This document shows, one piece after another, positions 22,255 through 34,450 of a stretch of 64,000 bases of DNA. Source of the DNA: Hetaerina americana (Eukaryota; Arthropoda; Insecta; Odonata; Calopterygidae). The stretch is from assembly GCA_022747635.1 (NCBI GenBank), contig JAKTNV010000009.1, forward strand, positions 65,489,677 to 65,553,676, given 5' to 3'. Under the pieces are notes generated by a model that had not been told where the DNA came from, searched no databases, and saw only the letters and a list, made by a program, of their open reading frames with translations. The stretch's first letter is position 1. Every line of letters begins with the position of its first letter. The translations under genes were made by a program, and so were the position numbers.

Positions 22255-23910
22255 TGGAATAAGCTGATAGCTTAGGTCCAGACATACTTGATTGCGTGGT
22301 AGGGAGGAATTTTAGGGAATCTGAATCAATAAAGGTCCTGAGGATAGATAGCATTCCCATGGAACTACTTACGGGTCCCAGGAAACATGGGAAAAGGTTT
22401 TTATGGACTAACATTGAGAGTTTTTGAGTGAGGAAATAGGACGAAAGATTTCGTTACATGGTGGTATTTCCCATAACAAAAAAGAAAAAGATAGCCAAAT
22501 GTGAGGAGGAGGAGGATAAGTTTGATTTCAAACGTAGCAAAAGTGGTACTTATGATATTTAATAGAAGGATTGGGAGAAGGGCTAATAATTGCTTGGGAT
22601 GTTCAGTTTGGGTTCAGAAAGGGGAGAGGCATGCGCTATCATATCATCTCAATCATAGAATGGAACACCCATGGTTTGTATAGAAATTATTGGAAAAGTT
22701 TTCGGAAAAATAGATGCATTTCAGATAATGCTACAAAATTCTTCGAAGTACATGCCATGAGCATCGAAAAACGTTTGACTACGGATTTTCCATGCCTGGA
22801 AGGCTCCCTGGTTGGCGGAATCCGGAATGTCCTTAAGGGTACGCTTTCAAACTTCTTCGGCGGCACTTAGGGTCCCATGGTGGTGTCCATGGAGGGAGAA
22901 TTTCACTTTCGGGAATAGGAAATAGTCTGCTGGTGCCAAGTCGGGACTGTATGGGGTTGGGGATTCTTCGCGATGCCGTTTCAGGTCTTTGCAACAGACA
23001 ATCGACTCTGCTCTTGGTCGTCCGTCATGACCTTCGGGAGGACGAGTTCAGCGCAGTTCTTTCGCATCCCCAAATTTTCAGTTATAATGTGTGCACTGTC
23101 TTCTTATCTATAGCCATAGGATCTGCGATCATGCGCACAATTAACCGACGGGCTGAATTCAACAATTCACGCACACGTCAGGGAAAAAAAATTGCTGCCG
23201 ATACTTTTTACACAAACTTTATAGAATACAATCAGGATGTATTTATTTATTTCTTAGAGTTTGAGACAGCATTTGATAGAGTGAATTGGGTAGAATTAAT
23301 GAATGCGTTATAGAATATAGGAGTAGATTGGGGGGATAAGCGGTTTTATAGAACCTGGGTATGTCTCAGTGACGGCAGCGGATCAAGAAATGTCGGCATG
23401 GGTGGTGTCAGGAAGAGGACTGGGACAGCGGTGCCGATTAGCATCCGTGCTTTTCAGCTTATATGTAAAGGAAATGGTATAAGTACCACGATAGGAGCTG
23501 GATATTGGAATGAAAGTCGTTGAGGAATTCATAAAATCAGTTAGGTTCGCGGTTGATCAAGCCGAGTTAGCCAGTCAGTCTAGCGGGTAGTAATTGCCGA
23601 TCGTATTGGTAAATGGGTGATTGGTATGCGGCAAGAATTAATATAAGCAAAACAAAGGTTACGAGATATTCGAGAAAGAGGAAGGCTATGATAAACTCCG
23701 AATAAGACGGCGAAAACTAGGGCAGGTGGATCACTTCCGTATCTTGAAAGCGTCTTTAAAAAAGTTTCACAAGAAGGAAGAAATTGATGACGCGGACGTT
23801 AAGTGAGGTTAAGAAAACTTAAGTATGAATCATGGTTTTGTTGTACGGTCTGGAACCTTGATTGATGAAGCAAGACAATGCGCATACACATTTTAAGAAG
23901 ACGTCACTAT
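22255..23910 (+). pseudogene. LINE-B non-LTR reverse transcriptase, interrupted by a mariner
   Basis: Plus-strand frames contain, in order: DSIPMELLTG (early RT motif, about 22340), TKKKKIAKCEE (22480), ISLISNVAKVVL (22520), DVQFGFRKGRG (22600), then a nested mariner, AIMRTINRRAEF (23130), motif A as FLEFETAFDRVNW (23250), GVDWGDKRF (23325), and GLGQRCRLASVLFSLY (motif B area, 23430). FAVDQAEL (23550) stands where the catalytic FADD should be. TKVTRYSRKRK follows (23660), then a C-terminal remnant to about 23910. The missing Asp in FADD, many stops and frameshifts make it dead. No endonuclease domain was seen, so it is 5'-truncated. It was probably an autonomous non-LTR retrotransposon; I do not assign a clade firmly. 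Confidence 0.85.
22735..23120 (-). mobile_element. mariner fragment nested in the LINE, catalytic core deleted
   Basis: Minus strand reads a mariner segment like the family's LTDEQKQNR region (VMTDDQEQSRLSVAKTLKR, about 23025-22970). It is joined within a few residues to PYSPDLAPADYFLF (22950-22905), then KRTLKDIP (about 22830), QAWKIRSQTFFDAHGMYFEE and the end near 22738. The stretch that should lie between, with the first two catalytic Asp (ITGDE and HHDNA), is missing; only the third Asp remains. Its sides continue the LINE reverse transcriptase, so it inserted into the LINE. Inverted repeats were not resolved. Confidence 0.78.
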
Positions 23911-25539
23911 TTTAGGCCAAATTTTGATCAATTGTAAAGGTAAAGTGATGATTTTTGTTGTCATTGCCTGAAGGCCAATTAGTACATAATATTTATATCC
24001 CTAACTGGCGTGGATTCCGATTTCTGAAATGTCTGACTTTTGTGATAGCAAATCGAGGGGATAAATATAATTTTATATGCTTAATAAATCTTTCAATATC
24101 TACGGTTATTTTCGGTCTTATCTGCTGAAGATCCAGGCGAAAGCGTCTTCACGTTTTCGTTTCGCATGAAGTAATGTGGATTAGTTTTATCACCTTGGCA
24201 TCTAATTTATGCACCTCAAATTATACATTTTACATGTAGTATTTACGGCTACATTTGTAGACCTTCCATATAAGTTGTTTTCGCGGTCAGCCCCATTTGT
24301 TGTGAAAAGTAGCCTGGGGCTCAGATGGGCCACTCTACTGAGGCGAGATCCGATCCAAAGTGGCTGGACTCCTTGTTTTCCTGAACGTAATCCTGCTCAT
24401 ATTTAATTCGTCCTCTTACCGCATCCCACCACTTAAAGAATTCCCTTCCTCCTATCCGTCAATTCTAAGAAGTTCATTGTTCGACAAGGTTATCTTTGTC
24501 AAGTGGAAATAGCTTCTTGCCATAGACTTTGTTGGAGTTATTCGAACAGGGGATGGCAAGGGCATTTGTTCCCCGTCTCTACTCTTTATGTCCTGTTCAA
24601 GGCGGCTGAAAAAAAGGCTTTCTTTCTGTGGGTTGGTTCTGCTTAGGAAATCGAAGTGGAATATCATTGCTCAGTTTGGTAAATCCAAGACTGGAAGACG
24701 ATGAGTACGCATAATGCTTAAATTTTGCCAGTTCTTTATATTTACTTTCACATTTTAGTGGCGGGAGGTTTCATTTTATTTCCTGAACTGTCCGTATTAA
24801 GGTGAAATTTATTCAAGGTGCTTTACATATTTTACGGTTTATCCACTTTCCTTTGTGGTCGTCTTCGCCATTTGAATATGAACAGTTTTTTCTGATTGGC
24901 ATATGCCCCATTTTCATCAGCTTTCTGTTATTTTGATCAGTTGAATTGCTCGGAGTTCTTGCTAAGGAAGTTATTGAGCGCTGGGAACTACAGGGTATAT
25001 AGCCTGGAAATTCTCGTCGAGAATCTTCATCTCATGGTATTGGATTGTTGGTTTGGTGCTCAGATTTGTTAGTAAATTATGCTACCCTCTGGATCATTAT
25101 GACGGATACGAGAATTCTTCTGGGAAGTGAAAGGTCCATGAATCAATTGCTTCTTCAGATGATTTTTTTCTGGATTAATCCTCGGAAATCAATACATTTT
25201 TGATTTAGAAATATTTTAAAAGACATTTTGAAACGTTTATATTTGCGAGGAGCCTACAAATTTGTACATAGGTGAAAAATATCCGTGGCCCTATGCAAGA
25301 TTGGAGATGCATCTCCGTGCGTTTCTTGAGATGATATGAAATATTCCTCACCATAGTTGTCCTTTTGACTATATTCATCTGTGACTCTCTACGCATGTCA
25401 TGTTTTTATCTCCACTATTGTCTTTCATTGTCATTCTAACGGTAGATACGTGAAATAATCCACTCGTTCAAATATTTATCCGTTTACACTCACTCTGTGA
25501 GTATAATTCCCCATGCCTAATGGAATGAGGAAGAGTTCA
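23911..25539. other. unassigned sequence
   Basis: AT-rich with short ORFs only. No recognisable domain, tail or tRNA-like box. Confidence 0.45.
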
Positions 25540-25870
25540 GATAAAGTTCGCTAGATCTGTTGGAAATTGTTGCGAAAAAGGTGGAAATGGGATGTTTAGG
25601 GAATAATGATGGGAGTCCTTTGTGTGTCACGCAGAGAACAAGCGACTCTTAAGACTTGAAGAAATCCACAGGGCACCTGATTTTGATTGTGACAGCAAGG
25701 TAATAATAATGGCTCCAGTCGTGTGGGAAGCGTTCATCATCGGAATAAAATAAGAGAGATAGACGCCACCACTGACATATTCAGGATCTCATTCTCACCT
25801 TGCACGAAGCAAAATCATAACATATCAAACGTGGTCACTTGCATTTTAATTTAAAAAAGCGGAATTCATG
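25540..25870 (+). pseudogene. LINE-A reverse transcriptase C-terminal fragment
   Basis: Plus strand frames read RLEEIHRAPDF then KIREIDATTDIFRISF, matching the end of the LINE-A ORF (consensus like EIDTVTDRFRYSSFPRT seen at 38.03 kb). The protein end is decayed and the conserved 3' hairpin and GATGTA tail are not visible downstream, so this is a fragment. Confidence 0.55.
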
Positions 25871-25942
25871 CTTTACCCAAATATCCATTTTATCATGATA
25901 AAATAGACGGGTGTGTGCGAGTGTTGGTGTATATGTGTGTGT

Positions 25943-25948
<6 letters not shown>

Positions 25949-25987
<39 letters not shown>
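25949..25987. repeat. (TA)n microsatellite
   Basis: About 19 uninterrupted TA units, next to a short TG-rich stretch. Confidence 0.95.
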
Positions 25988-25990
<3 letters not shown>

Positions 25991-27039
25991 CCATAAGTAT
26001 TTATATATATTCTACCAAATGTGCGTATAGATCTAGGGTTTCATGAAGATAGTGCGTAACTTCAGGTGGTGGTGGGCCATGTGATTTCAGCATTTTTCGT
26101 ATGAACACGTGGTCTGAGTTTCTTAGTTTAGGGGTTTCCGCAGCAAGCTGCCATAATTTCATCGAGAAAGTCCTTCAGTAATAATGAAACAGATGCTCAA
26201 TGGTCGCATTAAAACATGACCAATTTATTTTGGAAACCACCGCAAGAATTTTTAATCGCATTTACCTTTGATTTCCTGTCACCTTCATAAAGCTCCCTGT
26301 AGATCTTGTGGGTGGTCTACCAACAGTTTAAGAAAACGGGCATCTTTAGAGCTCCAATCCCATCACCTCCTGCCAAATTCATGCGTCGATCTCTCACACA
26401 TACATTCAAGAAAACATACGGGTGTAACAACCGTGCTGACATGACACTTTCTTATTTCACTCCACGCTCTATTTCCAACTAATCGTTCAACCTGCATTCG
26501 AGATGCTCACATTTTAACATACTTGCCATTCTATCGTCACAGCTTGTTTTTATGTATAGCCTCACTGTTCTTACGATACTTTTCTCTTCTTATCCCTTCG
26601 CATGGATTCTCCATTTGAGGGAATTTGCAGGTAGATTTTTTCGCTGAAAGTTGTGTCATTTTACGGTTGGAACTATTAGATAACTTTGAATTTGGTAAGG
26701 TTATTTCGCGGAATTTCAACGATTTATTTGTCGGGATTAATTCTCGATTCTCGCAACCTTCATGTGGATATTTTTTGATTTGTTGGATCGCACATAAAAA
26801 TGTATACTGCCTGAGACTTGAGATTTTTCTTCTGCCTCATTTAGTGTACAGCGTTATATGACGATGGTCTTGTTGCTGTTCTGAAACCGTAAATGTCTCC
26901 TTTTATAATTCACGAGCGTCGCACAATTATTGAGAATGGGGTGCATCAGGAAGGCAGCCCTTTCATGTCATATGTTACCGCCATTAATTCTCATGATTTC
27001 TGCTACTGTTATATTTATCAGGCACCATGAAGTCATAAG
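25988..27039. other. unassigned sequence
   Basis: No feature recognised. Confidence 0.45.
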
Positions 27040-27290
27040 CTTTTTAGCGGGTCGGTTTACAGTGCTTTGACAGCCGAGTGACGGTTTCGAGTACCCGGCA
27101 GATGGTTACTGTGCGGCGGTCCCCTCCAAAAGTGTTGCGCTTTAATCCTCTGCATCCTCCTGGTGAGTTGTCGCACATGGCCATCCAGCTGGAATGCTGC
27201 TCGATGGCGTGTGTGTGCCTCGTCAAGGTGTTCAACTGTGTTGAAGAAACGGCGTTGAAAACGATCTGTGTTCACGGAGATTTCACTGCT
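27040..27290 (-). pseudogene. possible transposase-like N-terminal fragment
   Basis: Overlapping minus-strand frames read FQRRFFNTVEHLDEAHTRH and, in another frame, GGDRRTVTICRVLETVTRL. The second resembles the PGRPRTVRTPENVERV linker of a common arthropod transposon-related helix-turn-helix family (often annotated DUF4817). The match is spread over frames and weak. It could equally be chance in a short GC-richer segment. Confidence 0.3.
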
Positions 27291-28339
27291 TAGAAATAGT
27301 TAATTGGCTCAGCGAATGGTTTGAAATTCACGTTGGTGGCAGCGATGTTCACGCCGCATTGCAATTAAGAGTGGGAGTAAGGAGCGAGCTATGCACGCTG
27401 GGATTACATGCCATGAAAGGAATAGAATGGTTACATAGCGGATACACACACAATCCACTTATTCCCCGCGTAAAGCTTTCTTCTTTGGCGAAACAGAACG
27501 TCTGCGTCAACTGGGCATACTTTCCCGTTGATGTATAATGCGTATGAAGGCAGTGGTTAGGTTTCAATAGGTAGCCAAAAATGTCGTTTTTTCCAGCCCG
27601 GATTCTTTACTCAGCAGCCATAGTGAATCGCTTAAATTTTGGAGACTGGTTTGAGTTCTTGGCAGTTAACAAGCGGGGTTCTACTTAAAGTAGCCTTTTA
27701 TTCTTTATGGGGGTTTGGGAATAATTTGTTGCGTGAATCATATTGGACGCGGTTTTAAATTGATTTCGTCATTATCAAAAAAAAAAGATAATTTCTGTGA
27801 GGGTTTATCAATCCATGCCTTTTAGTCACACGGTCTATTGCTCTCACCTTTGAATTTGATCCTTAAACGGCGGAGCACATGCGTGTAAGGATTTAGTCCA
27901 GTTGTTCGAGATGAATAGTATCCTCCAGGTATTTTTGTCCATATGCCAAATCATTCGCACATGGAAATTGACGTTGAATATTCAACTACGATTATATGAT
28001 TTATACTTAGAGCTTTTTAATTTACGTGATAAATCAATTTAATTTAAATTAAATATACCTTTTTTGTGATTGGCATAGTTAAACTTTGTTCCGATATACG
28101 ATGGCAATACGTCTTATGCCACGTATTTGTGCTACGTACTATTAATATTCCAAGAGAGACATTTACCCTACTCTTCGTCAAAACATATTAGTGGTTTGTA
28201 ATAATGCAATACCTTAATAGATGAAATATGTTGAAAATGCAATTTATAACATGTGTTTGTAAACAATCTCTGAACATTTGAATGAAGTTATGTTTTTGCA
28301 TTGAAGTAAAAAATACCAATGTATCTCTCCACTTAATTT
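27291..28339. other. unassigned sequence
   Basis: No feature recognised. Confidence 0.45.
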
Positions 28340-28385
28340 TTATTCGGTACCACTAGTTTCGACGCATCGGCGTCTTTTCGTAATA
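28340..28385 (-). ncRNA. degenerate hammerhead-like motif (Penelope-type terminal remnant)
   Basis: Minus strand reads a degenerate first box (CGAAAA), stem II GACGC/GCGTC with a CGAT loop, intact GAAAC, then tagtggtacc. The arrangement parallels the 10.8 and 46.4 kb motifs, but the CTGATGA box is not conserved, so it should be inactive. Confidence 0.4.
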
Positions 28386-28640
28386 AAATTTAATCTTCGA
28401 GCTCGCCATTTATAAGACTTGATGTTCGAGCGTAGAAACCACTCTTTCGCCTACCGCAAGATGCTTCATTTTAGGGTGTACAGGGCACCGGTAAAGAAGA
28501 AATGATTCTCACATGACCTCTATATCTTTCAGAATTTTGTGACAGATTTATAGCGAACCTAACGCCTCTGCCAATCGACAGTCTTTAACCCGTCATTGAC
28601 TCACTGTAATACGTTTCTCACAAACAATTGGTGGAAGTAA
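28386..28640. other. unassigned sequence
   Basis: No feature recognised. Confidence 0.35.
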
Positions 28641-29830
28641 TAAGCGGTGTGGTTAGCCTTTGTGTCCCCCCATCGCCTTTATTACATATTCCGTCGCCCT
28701 CCGCATTAAATGCGCACCCGGCCTCCACCCCCTCGGGCCGCCCCCGTCTAGCCTTCAGCCCCGAGACACCCCAGGGCTCTCCCCCCCCTGCCATCATCCC
28801 GGTCCATCGCTCTCGTCCCCAACCCCTTACTCTGTGGGACCCCCCCACCTTCCAGGGCCGCCCGCCCGGGCTCCCCCTTCAGCAGCACCCCCTCGGGGTC
28901 CTCGGGGCCACTTGGTAGTTCCCTCTCCCGGAAGTAAATCGGCCCGAAGCCAGCTCCCGATTGTCGCTCTTAGATTGCCCGATAAGCCTATCCCCTCCTC
29001 TCGACTGTCTCCCTTCCCGCGCGCCCACGAGACCGTCTCCTCCGCATTAATTCTGCTAGCGTACACCAAAGTCTTCGGGGGCGCGTCTGTGTGCGTGATT
29101 TTGAATAGGGGTTGCATTGGGGTGGTTTGATGGGAGGGAGTATTTCGAGTGTAAGAGGATGAGGGGGGGGGTGGCGTTTCATGGGAGCTCTGTGCCTAGA
29201 ATGGTGTCGCTCTGGGACCCTTTTGGAGTGGCGTCCCCCCCTCTCCCCCCCTGGGTGAAATATCCCTTCCGCATCGCTCACGCCCGGAGTTTTTACTTCC
29301 CGCTGTGCTCCTTTTCCCCCTCCACGCCCTATCTTCACATCTTCCCGCTTTTGTGTCCGACTCTCTTATTCTACATCCGTCATCTCTCTCTTTCTCTGTC
29401 ATTCTCTCTCTCCTTTTGCGCCATTCTTTTCGCGCCCTTCCTCTCCCTCCCACCCGACCCCAGAATTTGCTTTAGCACCCGCGATCTTATCACCCGACGT
29501 TCCTGCTTCCGAACCAATCACCGGAGCGCGTGTTTGCAGTGTTTTTCCCATGTGTAAGGGCGGCCGTTATTGTACGTGCATTCATATCGCGTCGGTGGCT
29601 TCCGTAGCTCCCGTGTGCTCAACGTCAATCAGTTCTCCTTTCGGAGGAATTCCTCGCTTTTAGTCCTTTTGTTAGCTCCCCCTTAACCGTGCGGGGGGTA
29701 GATAGTTTGCGGAGCTTCAATCGATCCTTTCTTGTTCTCTCTCTTTCTCCCTCCCTCCTTTCCTCCCTCCCTCTACCCCCATCGCTATTCTCGTACGCGA
29801 TCGGGTCCATTTCTTATTATCTTCATATTG
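28641..29830. other. C/T-rich GC island
   Basis: Strongly C-rich on the plus strand at 28660-29080, G-rich at about 29110-29175, then C/T-rich to 29800 with (CT)n stretches near 29385 and 29745. ORFs up to 156 codons are proline-rich bias products in overlapping frames. No gene is supported. Confidence 0.5.
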
Positions 29831-31587
29831 TTTGCTTAGCTATTATTTTCCTGTCCGTAGGACATCTATTGTGGTTTTGTTAGCGTGTCACTCCGCACTT
29901 GGTTTTTTTCGGAATATAGCTGAGTAATACAGATAATAGACACTAAAAAGGTATACAGCTGTGACATCATTGCATTCATTGAGTTTTTTGTCCATAGCAC
30001 AACATTTAATGGCTGTTGACGGGGCATTCCCTGCCACACCCCTGGTTTAGTCTTTGTGGGGTCGGATGTAAATATAAATTAAGATACTCAAACTTCGCCT
30101 TGACGATACAATCTGTATCGGAGGCGAAACTGTCGTCAGGTGAAGACAACGGTTGTGTAAGATTACTAGCTATTCATTTCTACATTTATATTTTTGGTAT
30201 GCTCTATTATCGCGCCTTGCATTAATGAAGTTAATACTCGTGAGAACCTTTAAATGTAAGCGGGAATAATAATAGTGTATTTTTAAGAAACAACGATGAA
30301 CAGCAAGCATGAGGGAATGGTGGGAAGGAGAAAGTCGGGTAGGAAAGAAAGGCGAAGGAAGTGTGACTGTCCGGGGTGGCCAGCAGTCCTTCAATACCTT
30401 CAAACTGGAATGGGAGACGCCTTGGAAAAAATTGGATTGAGTGGAAAGAAAACCTAAAATTGTGGATAATAATTGTTATTTTACCAGAAGTTCGATGGTG
30501 AACAATAGAAGAAAACATGACACACTTCGTCCATTTGATTAAATATGAATACCTATTTTTTCGATTAGCTTTAAACATTTGGGTTTCAGTGTATTCTTTA
30601 AGATACCTAAGCTATTTGTGGTACATCTCGAGACTTGAAAGGAGCTTTCGTTTAAAGCTTAACGTTTAGAGCTTAAACGGGCTGAGTGTCTCGTTACGAA
30701 ACTTCTTACCTACCGCTACACTGCAGCTAAGTAATAATCATTAGGTACTTGAGTAAGGATACCAGAGTAGATTCCACGCTAATACTTCGGAATGGGAATG
30801 ATTTTTTTCACTAGCACTATGTATCCACTGATATTCTCACATATGATCAATTAAGTGCAGAATATTTCTGAATTAGAGAAAGCGGTTCAAAATCTTGTAT
30901 TTATTTTTTAGCATTTAATACTCGAGGAACTATCAATTCGTGGCAGGACCTGGGAGATTTCCAATTCAAAATCAAATTGAGCTTGCGTGTGTAGATACGT
31001 GTATGGTTTTCCTGGATGTTGGCAATAGAAAACGCGCAAAGGTGCCATGGCATGGATTTTTTGTTTTCTCTCACATGATGATTCTATTTTATCGGGCCCT
31101 GCCACGTCTCCATGTGGCGGCGAAATTTTGATAATGATAATTTCTCCCCTGAATCCTTTTTTCTTTCAATACAATTCTAAAACTTGCCGTGACTCCCTTA
31201 GATATCCTGTCATTTAGGGCATTATCATTATGTCGTTGTGTGATCGTCCAATAGAGCTTCCGAAATTCGTTCGCATGTCTTACAATGTTGCCCCGCTGCA
31301 TCGCATTATTTGCGAATGGGCATCCCATGGAAATCAAATACGTACTGTGTTTTTCAAAGTTCTGGCTAATTAATAAATTTTCCTATAGATTAATGTGGGA
31401 ATATCTGATTAATCTGTTGGAAAAATTTTCTCTCTGTTTTCACTTCCTCTGTGCATTTCTGTTCCATTTTAAAATAGTTTAAGCATGACGTTTTATCAAT
31501 TATGTTTAGCGGTTTTCTTATTTTATAGCTAATATTGTACGAATACATTTTTAAAGTGGTTCAATAGTTAGGGAATATTATACCGAT
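29831..31587. other. unassigned sequence
   Basis: 1.75 kb with no recognisable coding region, tail or tRNA-like box. Confidence 0.45.
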
Positions 31588-31730
31588 AAAACTACACCTA
31601 CATAATACCTCACAAATCCGCCGTAAGTGCGTGTGGCGGGGGTTTTGCGTCACCTTCCATCCATGCACAATCATAACATGTATGTACAGTTATTAGTTCG
31701 ACCATTCACTCGAACAAAATTAGTCACCAC
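31588..31730 (-). mobile_element. LINE-A 3' end, degenerate
   Basis: Minus orientation: acacctacataatacct at the tail end, then the 3' hairpin in degraded form (gcgtgtggcgggggtt). Only the untranslated end remains. Confidence 0.65.
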
Positions 31731-31767
31731 GGAAGAAGCTACTTACATGCGAAAATATTATCTACAT

Positions 31768-32000
31768 CTACTTCATACCTCGCAAGCCGCCTCAAGGGTG
31801 TGTGGTAGGGGTGTTAGGACACCACCCGTAATTACGAAAGAAAAAAACCGCATGCAAAAGCCACAAATTTTTACTATCCACAAACAAAACATGGCATACA
31901 TTGCACCTACAAATATACCTAATATCTTTGCAATGTTTAATTTGTTCCCACTTGTCAATTATATGTTTTCAATATTTCTAAAGTGACTTCGGTGTCTTAC
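31768..32000 (-). mobile_element. LINE-A 3' end inserted next to a LINE-B fragment
   Basis: Minus orientation: tctacatctac tail at 31769, hairpin block at about 31787-31825, the shared block gcatgcaaaagccacaaat (about 31850), then the last codons of the ORF. It abuts the LINE-B reverse transcriptase, and a perfect 14-bp hairpin (31996-32028) marks the junction. Confidence 0.75.
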
Positions 32001-32028
32001 TATTATGATTTCTGATCATAATAGTAAG
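31996..32028. repeat. 14-bp perfect hairpin at LINE junction
   Basis: cttactattatgat at 31996-32009, a 5-base loop, and its exact complement at 32015-32028. Confidence 0.85.
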
Positions 32029-32720
32029 TAGTAATACGTTTAAAAGTGCGGGTGCATTGGACGTCAGTCTGACTCCTCTTCGTAACACTGCCCACCCTTT
32101 CTCTCCATTATCGTCTCGTATCTGGGCTCTCTGCGACATGTACAGCTTGCGGATTAGTCTCCTATTCCTCCAGTCTACTCGTAACTTGTGCATTACACTC
32201 TGTATTTCCTCCCAACTCAATCTAGTGAACGTTTTCTCGGAATCTACGGAACAAATACATCCTAATTGTGTATGTATTCCTTCCTACTAGTGACCTCAGT
32301 ACTGTAATGACATCATGCGTGACTCTCCCCCTTCAGAACCTAAAATGATTGATGATGATCGTCTGCTAGTTAATCATTTGACCTGCTCTCCATTGTCCTT
32401 TTGTTGATCCAGAGAACAACTTAAGCTGCGGGCGAAATTGAAATTATTGTTCTGCAGTCCTCACATATCATTCCCGTGTTGCATATGGCTGTGTTTCCTG
32501 TTGTGGGGTAGCTATTAACACGGGATATTTATAAATCTTCTGGCTTAATTTGCCCTCATAAATGCTATTAATTAATCCATAAAACTCTTCCTCCCGCCTT
32601 CCTTCCTAAGCCCTTATGTTGTTCCCCACAAATGTTATACCCTAAGGCCATATTTGATTTCAATTCTCCGAATGCCCTTTCTATCTCGCTATGAAGTTTA
32701 GCTAGGCCTAAGCAGCCTCA
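32029..32720 (-). pseudogene. LINE-B reverse transcriptase fragment
   Basis: Minus strand, from 32720 leftward: ERAFGELKSNMA near 32690, an early RT block near 32560-32420 (CEDCRTIISISPAA, equivalent to CENYRTISLISHASK), motif A as VDSEKTFTRLSW near 32240-32200, RVDWRNRRLIRKLYMSQ near 32160, and RRGVR before the LINE-A insertion. Catalytic motif B is cut and motif C absent. The catalytic Asp of motif A is retained, but stops and frame changes elsewhere show decay. Same family as the 22.3-23.9 kb copy. Confidence 0.8.
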
Positions 32721-32764
32721 TCTGCGTAATTAATTATAAAGCATAATGTATAAATGTGACATCC

Positions 32765-32960
32765 TCATATGCCTACACAAAAGGGACGCATCTACAAAAC
32801 ACTCCGAAAGCCGCAACAAGGAGCTGTGGGGGGGGGGGGGGGGCGTTAGGACACCATTTTTTTATGTGTGTATAGAATTTTTTTCACTCATGCATTAGTG
32901 TAAATACGTACATATTTACGCAGATGTGATATATTAAATTTTTGACATTTTTGTTTGAAA
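32765..32960 (-). mobile_element. LINE-A 3' end with a long G run
   Basis: Minus orientation: catctacaaaacactccg, a degraded hairpin, then about 16 G at 32827-32842 where other copies have cgggggt, followed by gttaggacacca. Homopolymer expansion has occurred inside the conserved block. Confidence 0.65.
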
Positions 32961-33034
32961 TATTTAGAAACCATTTTAGTGCCAAAAATTAGTTGAAAAT
33001 TGAGTAGTCACGATTTGTGAAGTCGTTGTATTGG

Positions 33035-33420
33035 CGATTCTACATCTTCTACTCAATACCCCGCAAGCCGGCGCAAGGGCGTGTGGCGGGGGATGTTAGG
33101 ACACAATCCATAATTTTTTTTTCACCCGTAATTAAAGAAAATAAAAAACCGAATGCAAAAGCCACAAATTTATACTATCCACAATTAAAACATGCAAGAA
33201 CACTTACACCCCACACACATGCAAACACTCAAACTATCAACTAAGATACACATGCACCTACAAATATACCTAATATTTTTGCGATGTTTAATTTTATTCC
33301 AACTTGTAAAATCAGTGTTTATAATATTTCTAGAGTAACTTCGGAGCGATTCGTACCGTTTACATAATAAGAAATGGTACCTGTCCACTGTGCGGCGTTT
33401 TAAACTATATTTCATTGGTT
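33035..33420 (-). mobile_element. LINE-A 3' end with terminal codons
   Basis: Minus orientation. The tail ctacatcttctactcaatacc and the hairpin (ccccgcaagccg, cgtgtggcggggg) lie at 33037-33092. The 3' untranslated block includes gcatgcaaaagccacaaat and a CA-rich run; upstream (33415-33300) the ORF end reads RRTVDRYHFLLCKRYESL. This copy is very similar in layout to the plus-strand copy at 55.83-56.29 kb. It is 5'-truncated to about 385 bp. Confidence 0.82.
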
Positions 33421-33489
33421 ATTGTCCCTTTGCAAATTTCCTTGAGGGTTTTGATATCGTTTCAGAAATTCCCGAGCATCCTATGCGCA

Positions 33490-34450
33490 AATGGGAATTA
33501 GGTCAGGCTTAGTTCGAATTTTGGCACTTAGCGACCCTTCCATACTTCTGTTGCGTTCTCTTTTCCGCGGGAAAACGACGGCTATTCATCGCAGCAAATC
33601 CCGGTCGATCAAGGCCTCACCTTTCGTTGCTCCCCCCCTCCTGGTCCTCTCTTCAAAGGATGGTTGGCCGTGTGCGGACGAGAAGTGGAGGGGCCGTGTA
33701 GCGTCGGCTAATTCGGGCCAACGCATTTATCTCAGTTATTCATTGGCCGTCGTCACGTGTGCATGTGCGTGTCCATGGCTACAGTTACCACTTCCACTCT
33801 CTCAGTTCAAAAACTCCTCTCTCTTCCGCTCACTCCGTCTCTTTCCCCGGCTGCGACGCCATGTTTTTGGGGCCCTCTCCGGCCCCCACTCCCCTCATCT
33901 TTCCCTCTGGCCTCCTCCTTTGCGTCAGTCTCTCATTTTTTTTCAAGCCTGCATCCTTTCTTTCCGAGCCCCTGCCTGTGGCCACCTTTCCCTTTTTTCC
34001 CCGCCCAATCCCTCCCAGGGACCCCTCATCCCCCTGCCGGCCTTCTTCTCCCGAACGCGGGGTCAGTGGAGCTCCTTGTGCCATCGCTGTAACGTTTTTC
34101 CCTTCCTCCCTCCCTCCTTCGCACGCAAGCCCCTCTCCGACCTGCCCTCCCACTTCAAGTGCCCATTGGTCCCGCCAATAACGACCGCCTCCCCACCCCT
34201 CTTTTTCCCCTCCCCCCCCCCCGCGCCCCCGGAGCGGTGCAGGTTTGTACAATGCGAGCGCCGAAGCAGTGGGGAGGAAGGGTGCTATCCGGTTGGTTCC
34301 CATAACAATGAGATTTCTCCGTCCTGCCGCCCCTCTCGCCGATACATGCCCCAGGAACCTCGCCAGCATCCCCCCTTCCCCGTAAAATACAAACCACCCC
34401 CTTTACCCGTCCTGAGGGGGATGCTATGGTGTTGAGGGCGGTGGGGATGG
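33490..34450. other. C-rich GC island
   Basis: Nearly 1 kb of C/T-rich plus strand. A 314-codon ORF (33491-34435) and shorter ones in other frames span it. They are Pro/Ser/Leu-rich, have no domain, and an ORF of 179 codons lies opposite, so I attribute them to GC bias. A long first exon cannot be excluded without transcripts. Confidence 0.5.

Noticed and set aside
24281..24400. Possible gene remnant near gcctggggctcagatggg
   Set aside because: Short ORF with no motif and no repeat partner in the window.
30640..30680. Palindrome around gcttaacgtttagagcttaa
   Set aside because: Imperfect and short; expected by chance in 64 kb of AT-rich DNA.
33491..34435. 314-codon ORF as a gene
   Set aside because: Low-complexity Pro/Ser/Leu content in a C-rich island, with other long ORFs in two more frames and on the opposite strand; no domain, no family resemblance.
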